Shown here: positions 51,367 through 62,215 of the stretch, in pieces
How positions within the stretch are numbered: position 1 is the first letter of the stretch
Layout of the letters: each line of letters begins with the position of its first letter
Assembly: GCA_964023275.1 (NCBI GenBank)
Contig: OZ029925.1
Coordinates: 6,911,413-6,975,412 of the forward strand
Direction of reading: 5' to 3'
From: Norana najaformis
Taxonomy: Eukaryota > Annelida > Clitellata > Crassiclitellata > Hormogastridae
DNA length: 64,000 nt
Translations under genes and position numbers: made by a program
The notes under the pieces: model-generated
What the model was told of the DNA's origin: nothing
What the model saw: only the letters and a program-made list of their open reading frames with translations
The model's database searches: none

Positions 51367-51779
51367 CAAAGGTCTAAGCAGTAGGCCCATTGGCGTTTGA
51401 TATATGTTGTTTACTTATGTTATGTTGTTTGCATATGTTATGTTGTTTGCCTATGTCATGTCATGCCGTGTGTTGCTTTGTAATTGGCGCTCATTCTTCA
51501 ACTGTGCGGCTATTTTTACATAAATACACGGAATAGGTCGATTACTGAAATCAACATGAGATCGCGTATACATTGATCTTGCGAGAGCAGTCCTCAGCGC
51601 CTTCGAAGGGACTTCCGACAAGAGGCGCTAAATAAATGCCTGCGTAATTCTGCTGTGCATTTCGTCATCGTTCGCCTGCGTCTGATCCCTCTCTCGGCTG
51701 CTCGCAGCATCCCAGGTGGCAGCGAAGGAAGCGTTTAGGCGCGCGCAGCAGGAGCCGAGGACGCGAGTTCAATCGTATG

Positions 51780-52140
51780 CGAGATGCAATGGCAGGAAGT
51801 GGAAGAGGAGGAAGACTAAGAGGAGGAGGAGGACGACGACGAAGGGGAGGAGGAGGAAGAAGAGAAGGAAGACGAAGACGAAGAGGAGGAGGAAGAAGAA
51901 GAAGAGGAGGAGGAAGAGGAGAAAGATGAAGATAAGGAGGAGGAGGAAGAAGAAGAGAAAAGAAGGAAGAGGAAGAGGAGGAGACAGAGAAGGAGGAGAA
52001 GAAGGAGAAGGAGGAGGACGAGGAGGAGAAAGAGGAGGGGAAAAGAGGAGGAAGAGGAGGAGAAAGAGAAGGAGAAAGAGGAGGAGGAATAGTAGGAGAA
52101 AGAAGAGAAGAAAGAGGAGGAGGAAAAGGAGGAGGAGACT
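51780..52140. repeat. GGA/GAA purine-rich array
   Basis: About 360 bp of agg/aag units. It yields an Arg/Lys-rich frame on plus and a Pro/Ser-rich frame on minus. Neither should be called as a protein without transcript support. Confidence 0.9.
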
Positions 52141-52290
52141 GTGTCAGTCTGCTCAGCTTCGTCGATTTAGGACGGTGGTTCGTGCGACTTTCTAAGGAAT
52201 CTGCCGCAGCAGCAGCAGCAGCAGAGGCGGCGGCAATTGAGGCAGATGCGGAGTTGCTGTTGTCCGATGCACTGGATGTCACGACTGCAG
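52137..52290 (+). CDS. Possible 5' exon, weak
   Basis: An open frame runs out of the purine repeat through SLLSFVDLGRWFVRLSKE, an Ala run, then EADAELLLSDALDVTTA. It ends at gactgcag before gtaaga, a strong donor. The Ala/Glu/Asp composition looks coding. No start, upstream acceptor or downstream exon was recognised and the minus strand is also open, so this remains a guess. Confidence 0.22.
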
Positions 52291-52479
52291 GTAAGACAGA
52301 CACTCGTTGTTGATTGGCGCTCAACAGTATTTCAGTCTTCCGCTGGAAATCCGAACTAATCCGGATGGTGCACTGAAAGCATTTTCGGATTAAGACACTT
52401 CTTCGTCGAACTATTAGATAGCCATGTTCCGGCTAATCTTAGAGGTTTCTTAAAGCGCTGTATAAATGGTCAGACACAT

Positions 52480-52700
52480 GCATACATTGTCTCTGAGGCC
52501 TTATGGACCTCGACTGGTTCTGTTCAATTTAGGGATTCTGATTTCGACTGATCCCACGTTCAATCACATTAATTGCGATAACGGCGCTGTCGAAGTTTCC
52601 TGATTATAGCAGATTTTGATTAGATTGGATTAGATTGAATTGAATTGGATTAAATTGGATTAAATTGGATTGGATTAGTGTTGGATTAGTGTTGAAATGC
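52480..52700 (+). mobile_element. Retroposon tail ending in GGATTAGATT units
   Basis: attgcgataacggcgctgtc, gaagtttcctgatta and then attggattagattg units. It is the same tail type as at 34.6 kb. Confidence 0.6.
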
Positions 52701-52767
52701 TGCGCGGGGTTTCCATGTCGTTATGATCATCATACGCGGCATCGTTTGGATCTTAAATCCAGTTTAA

Positions 52768-52950
52768 ATGTCTTTTAAGTTTCTGTCGTTGCATAATTAG
52801 GCATAATTAGGTCTAATAAGGCCTATATTTTCACTCATACTGATTAATTATCAACCTTCAGTGGGAAAATGTTGTAATTGTAATTTGTAATCGCATATTC
52901 CTGTAGCGCCACTTAAAGAAACAACTCCCCAGAGGCGATCCCGACCGGAC
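52768..52950. repeat. Block E, copy 2, followed by its tail
   Basis: It matches 38830-38946. It is then followed by aattgtaatttgtaatcgc and gcgccacttaaagaaacaac, which in copy 1 (38740-38830) precede the block instead. Confidence 0.8.
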
Positions 52951-53297
52951 GACACATAATCACGATTGAAGAGACTGCCTGCGCCAGACACTGAATAGTT
53001 GCGTATATACATCCATCTTAAATGAGATTCCGAACCACTTGGGAAGCCTCTCCCTTTTCCCTATACAGTTCAGACTCTGTTTAAAAGTGTTATATAAACG
53101 TCCAGAAGCATTCATATGTATATTGTATACAGTCGTACGATTTATCAGCCTCACTGATAGGCCATAATTATATCACTGGCAGGATTCGTGCTCCTGAATT
53201 CCTTAATGATCGCAAGACTACCCAGATACTGGGTTGGCGCGGTTCAGTCTCTGTACTCCCCCAACCATTTAGCCATCAGCACCCCATCAAGGCCACC

Positions 53298-53450
53298 ATC
53301 ATCGTAACCGTAATCGTAAGCCGAGATTTCTACAGCGCCTAACGAAAGCTAAGTCACAGGAACCAGCTTATTCACAGGCGCTCAGTCAAAATAAAATTGA
53401 TAGGCAGGAAGAGTTCTGTTTCATGTCAAGATCCAAGTGTCAGGCAGGCA
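53298..53450 (-). mobile_element. LINE 3' tail copy
   Basis: gtaaccgtaatcgtaagcc, gagatttctacagcgcc, ccagcttattcacaggcgc and gtcaagatccaagtgtcagg follow the 4.0 kb tail. Confidence 0.85.
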
Positions 53451-53825
53451 GTCAGCGTTCATCGAAAGAGTTCATCTTGATAAGGCAAAAGCAATAAATA
53501 TAAAGTAAGATAATTGGACATTCATGTAGGGCCTCTTCTAAAACATTTTCAAACGCATGAAGAGATTCTTGAAGAGATGATACAGTTGTAATGTAATGTG
53601 ATAACGACAATCTGTAAGTAACGAACTGCTTCTAAGATGCTTTACAACGTTAGCTGTCAGTGCAAATGCTACAAATGAAATGATTGATTCCATTTCAACT
53701 GTTTTTCGAAAGGATGAACACCCTCGGTCTTCTGAATAGATACTGGATATATAGATACAGGAATAGATACAGATACTGGACAATTGGCTCACTGCCAACA
53801 TTATTAGTCAACTGTCTCTGTGTAT

Positions 53826-54065
53826 AATGTAAATGTACATGATTTTCCATAGCGACCATATGGCCTTGACCCTGCTAATTTTTCAATGAATTTATCGGGT
53901 GACATCCTTCACCACTGTTGCCCGTTTGAATGGACACTACGCCATTTAAGGTCTCCGTGTAGGGACCGTGATAGCCCGAGATTAAGTATAGGCGCGATCG
54001 GTGTGTGGACCAGCATCCTCACGCAGAGAGGCCCCTTGACGTAGGGCCTACGCTTTAACCAATGT
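53826..54065 (-). mobile_element. SINE-B, minus orientation, with head
   Basis: catgattttccatagcgacc, cttgaccctgctaattttt, gttgcccgtttgaatgg and, at the far end, a head with cctacgctttaaccaatgta. This is the reverse complement of the 35.9 kb copy. Confidence 0.8.
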
Positions 54066-54074
54066 ATACAGCTA

Positions 54075-54235
54075 ACGAGACCAGCTGAGATACCATGGCG
54101 ACCATTGTGACGATAATGTTTGTCAGGCCAGCTGAGATACCATGACGACGATTGTGACGATAATGACTGTCAGGCCATGCAGCTGAGATACCATGGCGAC
54201 GATTGTGACGACAATGTTTATCAGGCCAAGCGAGG
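54075..54235. repeat. About 50-bp tandem repeat, three copies
   Basis: Each unit contains agctgagataccatg, cgattgtgacgataatg and gtcaggcca. The second and third units differ by a few bases. Confidence 0.9.
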
Positions 54236-54484
54236 CGCTTTGACGTACGCTTCAACCAGTGTAGCTAACCATGCCAGTATGCGTGCATGGGTGGAACTGC
54301 AGTAAATCAAGTGGATAAAGAACTTGCTTTTGAGCAATGTATCTTGTTATTTCATTATTTATTTAAAGGAACCCTACTTACTGCGCGCGCAGGCAATAAA
54401 TCCGAATCTGAGGCATTGATGAATGTTCGCTATAGAGGCCCATAGGGTATCATGCAAAGGCCAGAGTCAAACAGTGGGTCTTAA

Positions 54485-55600
54485 CGGATATCCCTGGTCT
54501 GTGGACTTTGTTAACGGGGTCGTCCAACGAGTAGCAATACGCCTTGTAATTTAAAGATTCGGGTTCGAACTGAAAATGTCTTCTTACCACGCGATACAGT
54601 AGAAGACGATGTATTGGAACGCGATCAGACAACACAAAGCAATGCAACAGGACGGGAACAAACAAAGAAAAGCACGAGACAATCAAACGCCACAGCACAG
54701 CAGGACAACGGAAGACAACATAGCAAAAACAACAACACGAAACAACTGGTGAACTTGATTCATAGTTCAAAGTAACAGTGGAGCTGAGCAGTTCTTGGAG
54801 TAAGGAAGCAACTCGTCACGTGCCTTAAGCAAGGTCAAGGACGAATAATTGATTAAGCGCTTTTTCTAAACTATCGCCTTCGTCCTCAAGGGTCAAGGTT
54901 ACACGAGATCCAACCTTCAATATATGCCATGAAAACAGGCGCTTAAGCGTAAAATAATGGATTACATATTTAAGATAATTATATCAAATATTGTTTGTAT
55001 ATGATATTTTAATGTAGCCTATATATAGTAGACGAATATATAATGTTGACGTAATATTATGTATATAGATTATAGATATATCATACATACATGCATACAT
55101 ATATCCATGCATAATACATACATATATTTATATACGTAGAATTATATACACACATGCATACAAGTATATAAAGATACATATTTGTAGGCTTATGTATCAT
55201 TGTTTACATACATGACGTGTAGAAAGAGAGAGAGAGAGACAAAGAGAGAAAGAGGCACAGAGAGAGAGACAAAGAGACAGAGACAGAGAGAATTCGCTTC
55301 GAGTGAATCCGCATAATATTTCAACGACACCCGTTGCCCTCTAGCGATGGCTGTACAAATGTCGACGAGATTTCCCGCGCGAGTTTGGCGCCGTTTCAAC
55401 GGCAACAGGGTATAATTACTAATCGGGATGAGACGGTCTACATCTGCGTGCGACGAGGACGGGTTTCGTTTCAACCCACAGCGCGTCATTAGAAAGGTAT
55501 AATAAATTTCGTTTTAAAAATAAACGCGATTACTTAATTCGATGGGCGTTGCCAAGGACGCTAGATTGATGGCGAAGTCATGATGACACCGCGAAGGAAA
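54485..55600. other. No gene recognised
   Basis: Includes AT-rich tatat stretches (54960-55190) and a gagagaga run (55218-55300). A CpG-rich patch at 55310-55600 contains no identifiable exon. Confidence 0.4.
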
Positions 55601-55654
55601 GTAAAGAAGAGGTCGACATTTGCGCACAATAAATGCTAGATTTAGCCAGATATA

Positions 55655-56008
55655 TATATACATACATACATACATACATACATACAGTACATACATACAT
55701 ACATACAGTACATACATACATACATACAGTACATACATACATACAGTACATACATACATACATACAGTACATACATACATACAGTACATACAGTGCATAC
55801 AGTACATACATACATACATACGGTACATACATACATACAGTACATACATACATACATACAGTACATACATACATACAGTACATACATACATACATACAGT
55901 ACATACATACATACAGTACATACATACATACATACATACATACAGTACATACATACATACAGTACATACATACATACAGTACATACAGTACATACAAACA
56001 TACAGTTC
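55655..56008. repeat. TACA array with CAGTACATACATACATA higher-order units
   Basis: Runs of three to five cata units separated by cagta. All six frames are open, giving apparent Thr/Tyr/His or Met/Tyr/Cys proteins. Confidence 0.95.
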
Positions 56009-56812
56009 ATCTGGCTTGGTGGTCGTGCTCAGCTTTCTAAGATCGATTCATCATCCTTACGCCAGAGGTTTCCGGACATTCTATTCTGTTCCAAAGTCCG
56101 TGATCTTGGGGTTGTTCTGGACCGGGAACTCTCCTTGATGGATCATGTTAACAGTGTCTTCCGCTCATGCTTTTACCACCTTCGTCAGCTTCGTACCATC
56201 CGCCGCTCTCTCTCCTTTCATGCCGTTACTATTCTTATTCATGCGCTTATCTGCACCAGGGTGGACTTTGGTAACGCTATCTTTGCTGGACTCTCACTTG
56301 CCAATATTTCCAAGCTTCAGTCTGTTCTCAATGCTGCCCCCCGTCTTATTGGAGGCGTCCCCAGGTATGGCCACATAACTTGCTTTATACGGGACACTCT
56401 ACACTGGCTTCCCATTCAGCAGCGTATCCAGTTCAAGATCCTAACGCTTATGCGTAATTGTCTAGTTGGCTCTGCTCCATCATATCTTAGGGACTTCTGC
56501 ATTTCGGTCTCCTTGGTTCCAGGCCGTAGCACTCTCCGGTCGGCCTCCCTTGGACTTCTGACTGTCCCTCGTATGCGCACTGCTACAGCGCAGTCTAGAA
56601 GCTTTGCCTATGTTGGACCCAATAGCTGGAATCGCCTTTCCCGAGAGCTCCGGCTTGAATTCCTCAGTTTGTTTCTTCCGCAGTTTCGCAAGCACCTGAA
56701 ACCAGTATTATTTGACAGTGGTCTCACTGGTTCGGGTCGGGAGCGCCTCTGATGAGTCTTTTCTTGAAGTGGCGCTTTATAAATGTCAAATTACAATTAC
56801 AATACATACATA
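56009..56812 (+). mobile_element. CR1/L2-like LINE, 5'-truncated, RT C-terminus intact to stop
   Basis: A single open frame runs from the TACA array to the stop at 56752. It contains VRDLGVVLDRELSLMDHVN, FRSCFYHLRQLRTIRRSLS, RYGHITCFIRD, TLHWLPIQQRIQFKILTLM and YVGPNSWNRLSRELR. This is the C-terminal part of a non-LTR polymerase after the catalytic motif. The 3' end is gcctctgatgagtctttt, gaagtggcgctttataaatg, then a ttacaattacaat tail. The absence of internal stops suggests a relatively young insertion. TACA repeats flank both sides. Confidence 0.92.
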
Positions 56813-57368
56813 CATATACACATACTGTACATACACATGTACATGTCACCAGTAGCGGACTCGCGCACACACGCAGAACCCAACCAACTGGCTTCCATCC
56901 CAAGTTGACTGATGACCACGTGTTCAGAGTTCATGAACCGAGTGGAGTCAGAGCCGTAGAACAACGAAGGGCGATGGCATCCTCAGTACACTCGAACCCC
57001 ACCGTCCAACGCCGTCCCTCGCAGGTGGTAGAAGACGCGGCGTCCAGGCATAACTCGAGCACCAGGTTGAATCGTGACGGACAGTCGTTCGATTGATGGT
57101 AGGGCCCTCTCTGCTAGACGGCCGAAACAATTCCAATTCCTGTCATCCCTCGAGTATAAAATGAGCCATTCCAGCGAGAAGTGGCGTCGATCACGAACAG
57201 AAAACCGTCCGAAAATCGATAAACCATGAAGAACTCGTGTAAAAAACCACTTGAACGTCAAGTCGGTCACGACAGCAGACCGAACAAGAATGAATTTCCG
57301 AAGAAATAATTTGCTTTAAGACGAAAATTAAGCCGAAAATTACAAGCGGCGAAAAACACGGCCACATC
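56813..57368. other. GC-richer flank, possible promoter
   Basis: CpG-rich sequence with open frames on both strands but no recognised domain. It leads into the weak first-exon candidate at 57369. Confidence 0.3.
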
Positions 57369-57420
57369 ATGGCCGCCAGTCATGCGCAGTGGTCTTCTCG
57401 CGGAACTGGAGCAAACTTGA
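57369..57420 (+). CDS. Possible first coding exon, weak
   Basis: MAASHAQWSSRGTGANL plus one base, followed by gtaagt. The ATG sits in catcatggccgcc, which is a good start context and also resembles a YY1 promoter site on the reverse strand. The setting is CpG-rich. No following exon was identified in the window. Confidence 0.25.
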
Positions 57421-57509
57421 GTAAGTCCTTAACATACATCACTGGAGAATATTCAGCAAACACAATTTAATAATGTTTGTATAGGCTTATATAATTAATT
57501 AATTTATAT

Positions 57510-57770
57510 ATATATGATACGTATGTAGGTATGAATGTATGCATATTTCTGTATGTACGTGTGTTTGTATGTAAATATGTATGTATGTATATAGGCTATG
57601 TATATATGAATGTGTGTATGCATGAAAGTATGTATGTAGCCTATTTATTTTTTATGTATGTATGTGTGTATTGATGTATCGATGTATGTAAGTACGTATG
57701 TATGTATATATGCATGTATGTATGTAAATATGAATACATGTACGTATGTATATAGGTGTGCTCGTAAGCA
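57510..57770. repeat. TATG repeats
   Basis: Imperfect tatg units with variants. Confidence 0.9.
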
Positions 57771-57839
57771 TGCATGTAGAATGTATCAAGGCACTTAATA
57801 TTACACCTTTTAAATTCCTTTCAAAACCGTTGAACAAAC

Positions 57840-58110
57840 ATGGATCTTACTAATTCATATGCGACTTACGGTATTTTGAAAATATCGCCGATCCCGTGGA
57901 CTCGATGCTTAGAGCGGAAAGCTTCCCGATGTCAGTCTGGGCAGAGCCAACAGGTGAGGCAGTATCAGCAATATCAGCAACAGGATCTCGGATGTTATTC
58001 GTTCCGCGGCAGGGAACCAGCGCAGCGCTTCTCGCAAATGTTCTGAAATATGCGAGAATATTTAGGAGTGTTGGTCACAAGAGTGGGCCTTGTGTTTAGC
58101 CCTGAAAGCA
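57840..58110 (+). other. Open stretch of unclear status
   Basis: Two overlapping plus frames are open. One includes ADPVDSMLRAESFPMSVWAE and a gtgagg donor-like site after gccaacag (57942-57951). No family was recognised and no acceptor is convincing. Confidence 0.2.
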
Positions 58111-58576
58111 GCCCTACATTCGGTCTAACTGTGTACCTGTAAACGGTGCTTCTGACAGGGAGACGACAGACAGATTGTCACTCAAATAACGACTTATTTC
58201 AGTTGAGCCAGAGACATCAAAGCTGTTTTGAATCCATGACCGACAAATGAAAGATTATCTTGTTGATCATTTCAGGAAGATTATCTAGTTGCCTTGCAAT
58301 CTCACATCGATTACAGTCAGTAATTAGGTAGCATATGTATAGAAAGACCTTCCTGCTCTTGGGCCTGCAATTGCTAGTTCATAAGTCGTGTTCGACCTTA
58401 GTTCCATTAACTTCTTGCTCTCTTTCGTCTTCGGCTCTTGCTTCACAGATTTAGTCGATACTCGCTCTCACATGTAGCACAACAACAATTTATGTTTTCT
58501 CGGATACCATGAATAGATTAGTCAGAAGCAACTCATATGTATGGCCCATATACACACGTAGCTTTATGTATCAAAG

Positions 58577-58815
58577 AAGGACGGACGGACGGACGGACGG
58601 ACGGACGGACGGACGGACGGACGGACGGACGGACGGACGGACAGATGCATGGATGCATGGATGGATGGATGGCTGGATGGCTGGATGGCTGGAGGGAGAG
58701 AGGGACGGACGGACGGACGGACGGACAGATGGACAGACGGACGGACGGACGAATGGACGAATGGAGGGATGGAGTGACGGAAGGACTGACGGAAGGAAGG
58801 AAGAAAAGACGGACG
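58577..58815. repeat. GGAC/GGAT tetranucleotide array
   Basis: ggac units for about 60 bp, then ggat/ggct and mixed ggac/ggaa units. Confidence 0.95.
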
Positions 58816-58869
58816 GATCTACGTATGTCTTTATTTTGCAGTCTTTTCGTTGACCAGTTTCCACCTTGT

Positions 58870-59270
58870 CATTTGTTTCTTTCTGTGCCTCTGTGTTTGA
58901 GTCACTCGTCTGTCTTTGTTTGTCTGGGTCTCTGTTTATTGTGTCTCTCCGTTTGCCTGTGTCCCTGTTGTCGTCGGTGTGTATCTCTCTGTTCGTCTGT
59001 TTCTCTGTTTGTCAGTGTGTCTTCGTTCGTCTGTTCGTATCCTTGTGTTTGCCTGGGTCTGTGCCTTCTTCTGTGTTTTTCTGTTCGTTTTTAATGTCTC
59101 TCTCTTTCTCGCTATCTCTCTGTCTATGTCTTTCTCTCTATCTCCCTGTCTGTGTCTTTCTCTCTATCTCTCTGTATTTCTCTCTATCTCTTTGTCTCTG
59201 TCTCTGTCTCTTTGTCTCTGTCTCTATCTCTTTGTCTGTCTCTCTTTCTGTTTGCCTGTGCCTATATGTT
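58870..59270. repeat. TCTG/TCTC pyrimidine-rich array
   Basis: Degenerate tctg and tctc units giving Ser/Leu/Cys-rich frames that mimic membrane proteins. Confidence 0.9.
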
Positions 59271-59604
59271 TGCATGTGTTTTTCCACTGACTGTTTGCGT
59301 GACTATTAACTGGGCGGAGATAGTTACGTGTTCTCGTTGAAGAGCGAGCAGATGCCGAATCACCATGGCAACCGTTCCATCGCTGTCATCCTCTTCTGGA
59401 GCATGCTCTGCAATGCTTCTATAATGCCATGTGACTGAGCCAGACAGAGGCAGAGAGTAACAGAAAGAAGGAAAAATGAAAGACAGAAAGAGAAAGACAA
59501 GTACGAAACGAAATAAAACAGAAAAAGCAATAGTAGTTGCGACAGAGAACTCGACAGATATAAAAAGAAGTCAAGAGAGAGAAAGCGAGAAAGCGAGAGA
59601 GATC

Positions 59605-59775
59605 AAGTATATTTGTGTTTGTGTGTGTGTGTGTCTGTGTGTGTGTGTGTGTGTGTGAAACTGTGCCAGACAGAACTCAAGTCAAGAAAACAAAGGGAAA
59701 AAAGTATATGCAAGTAGACAGACAAACGCACATACATACAGACAGACAGACAGACAGACAGATAAAACGAAAGAC
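59605..59775. repeat. (TG)n, then CAGA repeats
   Basis: tg run at 59615-59658 and gacagacagacag at 59738-59762. Confidence 0.9.
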
Positions 59776-59822
59776 GAAAGGAAATACGATAGGCAGAAGA
59801 CTGGCAGAGTAAGAAGAATAGG

Positions 59823-60138
<316 letters not shown>

Positions 60139-60139
60139 A

Positions 60140-60790
60140 TACTGTCGGTCTTCGGGCTATTTTTTCGATGAGGATTCATTTTGGCGAAACACAACTCGAC
60201 CCTTAAATTGATCCCATCTCGGCCCACAAGTTCGGTTAATAAATCTGAACGCGTCTGTTATCCTGCAGCTCAGCGGCTGACAGATAGAACGGCTGGCAGC
60301 CGCTTCAGCCGCAGAGCCAAGCTCAGCGCAAGATCGGTTCCTTAAAAGCAGCCGATGTAGAGATCGTAAGATACTTTCGTTTTCTCCGTCGAGGTAAGAG
60401 TCTATCAGAGTCGAAATCAAATTCTAACTTTGCTTTGCTTTTACTGCCGATCAAAGTGTGCTTCAAATGGCGTGTGGTGCTTTTAACTGCGGGAGATCAA
60501 GAAAAGTGGAACATGTGATTGCCACTAAAACGAAGTTGTGGAGGCGGTGCCATGGAAACGTCTTCTGGAGGACCAGCCAACGATCATTTATGAGACGCCA
60601 TGATGTTGACGATGACTCGGCAAATGTACTCGATCGGTTTAGCAGCTTGAAGCTTACCTTTCTTTGTCCTTATGCCTTGTTCTGTACCTGCGTTTGTCTT
60701 CGTCTCTGTCTGGCTGATATGGCTTTGTCCTTCATTTTTTCCGTTTGTCTGTTTGTCTGTCTCTGTCTGTCTGTCTGTCTCCCTCTCCAT
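60140..60790. other. GC-richer region, possible promoter or exon, unidentified
   Basis: A plus frame starting near 60458 reads MLQMACGAFNCGRSRKVEHV and a minus frame covers 60157-60420. Neither matches a family. ggtgccatggaaac at 60549-60562 is one base from the RFX X-box GTTGCCATGGAAAC. Confidence 0.25.
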
Positions 60791-60794
60791 GTCA

Positions 60795-61045
60795 AGCGTC
60801 GTCGTTGCCCTTGTCATCATCGTCATATTTATCTTCATCATACTTATAATCATCGTCGTTGTCGTCGACGTCGTTATCTTCATCATCATCATCATCAACA
60901 ACAACATCTTCATCATCACCACCTTTATTATCATTGTCGTCGTCGTCGTCATCATCACCAAATCATCAAAATCGCCTTGATCATGATCGTGATAATCATC
61001 ATCGTCATTCATCGTCTCATTGCTGTCATCGTCATCGTCATCATT

Positions 61046-61076
<31 letters not shown>

Positions 61077-61090
61077 ATAACAACAACAAT
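60795..61090. repeat. TCA/TCG trinucleotide array
   Basis: atc, gtc and aac units; spurious Ser/His-rich frames. Confidence 0.9.
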
Positions 61091-61224
61091 ACCATCACCA
61101 CCAGCGCCACCATTTCCTGACGCCAGTCACGTTGTAGTGATTTCCACTGTCGTCGATTTGTCCGTTGTTTATCTGTGTTTCGTTGTGTCTTCGTTGCTGT
61201 CCTCAACGCAGCAACCCCCTCTCC

Positions 61225-61475
61225 TTAGTCCTCTGCTTCTCGTTCATTCAGATCGAGCATGCGCACTGCTTTGTCTTCTGTCCGGACAGGTGCATGCTCT
61301 GACCAGTTTCCCAAGAATGTGCGCCATATAAATGAACGATTACGGTCACGATCTTCATTCAGAAACGCACAAGAACGTTTTCAGCTTGTCATGAGTGTCA
61401 CTTGTTTTTATCTGCAACGAAGCCATGCTTCAGCGCATGTGAAAGGCTCTTTAAAAGGCGCTTTATAAACACCTA
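61225..61475 (+). mobile_element. CR1/L2-like LINE 3' end
   Basis: catgcgcactgctttgtctt corresponds to cgtatgcgcactgctacag in the 56 kb copy. The end gaaaggctctttaaaaggcg, ctttataaacacc matches the 3' terminus. TACA repeats follow at 61480-61555. Confidence 0.65.
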
Positions 61476-61479
61476 CCTA

Positions 61480-61556
61480 CATACATACATCCGTGCATAC
61501 ATACATACGTGCATACATACATACATACATGCATGCATACATACATACATACATCT
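61480..61556. repeat. TACA repeats after the LINE end
   Basis: acatacatacat units with gtgc variants. Confidence 0.9.
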
Positions 61557-61764
61557 AGAACAAAATCAAGAGCAACCAAGGGGATGGGAGGAACACCTAA
61601 AAAGTCTCATCTGATCTACATAAATCCCAAGATTCATGGTGTTAGCCTAAGAGGGATCCGTACCCCAGAGTCTCCTGGCCAGGCACTGCTCCAGTCGCAC
61701 GCACAGTCTGAACTTAAATATTTAAAATGAAATGTATACACAATTATTATTTTACTGTATACAC

Positions 61765-61945
61765 AAATCAAACGATGGGTGGAAAGAAAGAAGAAAGAAA
61801 GAAGAAAGAAGCAGAGGAAAACCAAGAAGAGGAGCAAAATGCAGGAAAAGAAGAGGAGGAGATAAAACTGAAGAGAAGCGACGGAGGAGGAGCAGGAGTA
61901 AAAGACGAGGAAGGAAAAGGTAGGAGAAGAGAATGAAGAAATAAA
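61765..61945. repeat. GAA/GGA purine array
   Basis: gaaagaagaaag units. Confidence 0.9.
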
Positions 61946-62035
61946 AGAAAAGCAAGAAACACAGCATAACATAGGAAGGGTTTTAAGTGTTTCAGAAGAC
62001 GTGTAATCTGTGTTTGAACTACTCCAAATTGACCG

Positions 62036-62215
62036 GGTATGCTTAATATCTTACGAGCTTAATATCTTAATAGCTCAATAGATTAACATCTTAATAGCTT
62101 AATATCTTAATAGCTTAACATCTTAATAGCTTAATATCTTACGAGCTTAATAGCTTAATATCTTAATATCTTAATAGCTTAATATATTAGTAGCTTAATA
62201 TCTTAATAGCTTAAC
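62036..62215. repeat. TTAATATCTTAATAGC short tandem array at LINE 3' end
   Basis: Units of about 8-16 bp (ttaatatc, ttaatagc) abut the 3' end of the minus-strand LINE to the right and probably grew from its tail. Confidence 0.9.

Larger units (their letters stand above)
53500..54480 (-). mobile_element. Dispersed element D, copy 2, interrupted by SINE-B
   Basis: Segments 53500-53825 and 54290-54480 match copy 1 at 36 kb. The middle is SINE-B plus a 3-copy tandem repeat. Confidence 0.7.

Noticed and set aside
51665..52324. 219-aa Pro/Ser-rich frame on the minus strand and Arg/Lys-rich frame on plus
   Set aside because: Both arise from the GGA/GAA purine array; no domain or splice evidence supports them.
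55514..56040. Long open frames rich in Tyr/Thr/His or Met/Tyr/Cys
   Set aside because: All six frames are open because the sequence is a TACA tetranucleotide repeat without stops. No protein is implied.
58866..59309. Hydrophobic Ser/Leu/Cys frames resembling multi-pass membrane proteins
   Set aside because: Produced by TCTG/TCTC repeats; several overlapping frames look alike.
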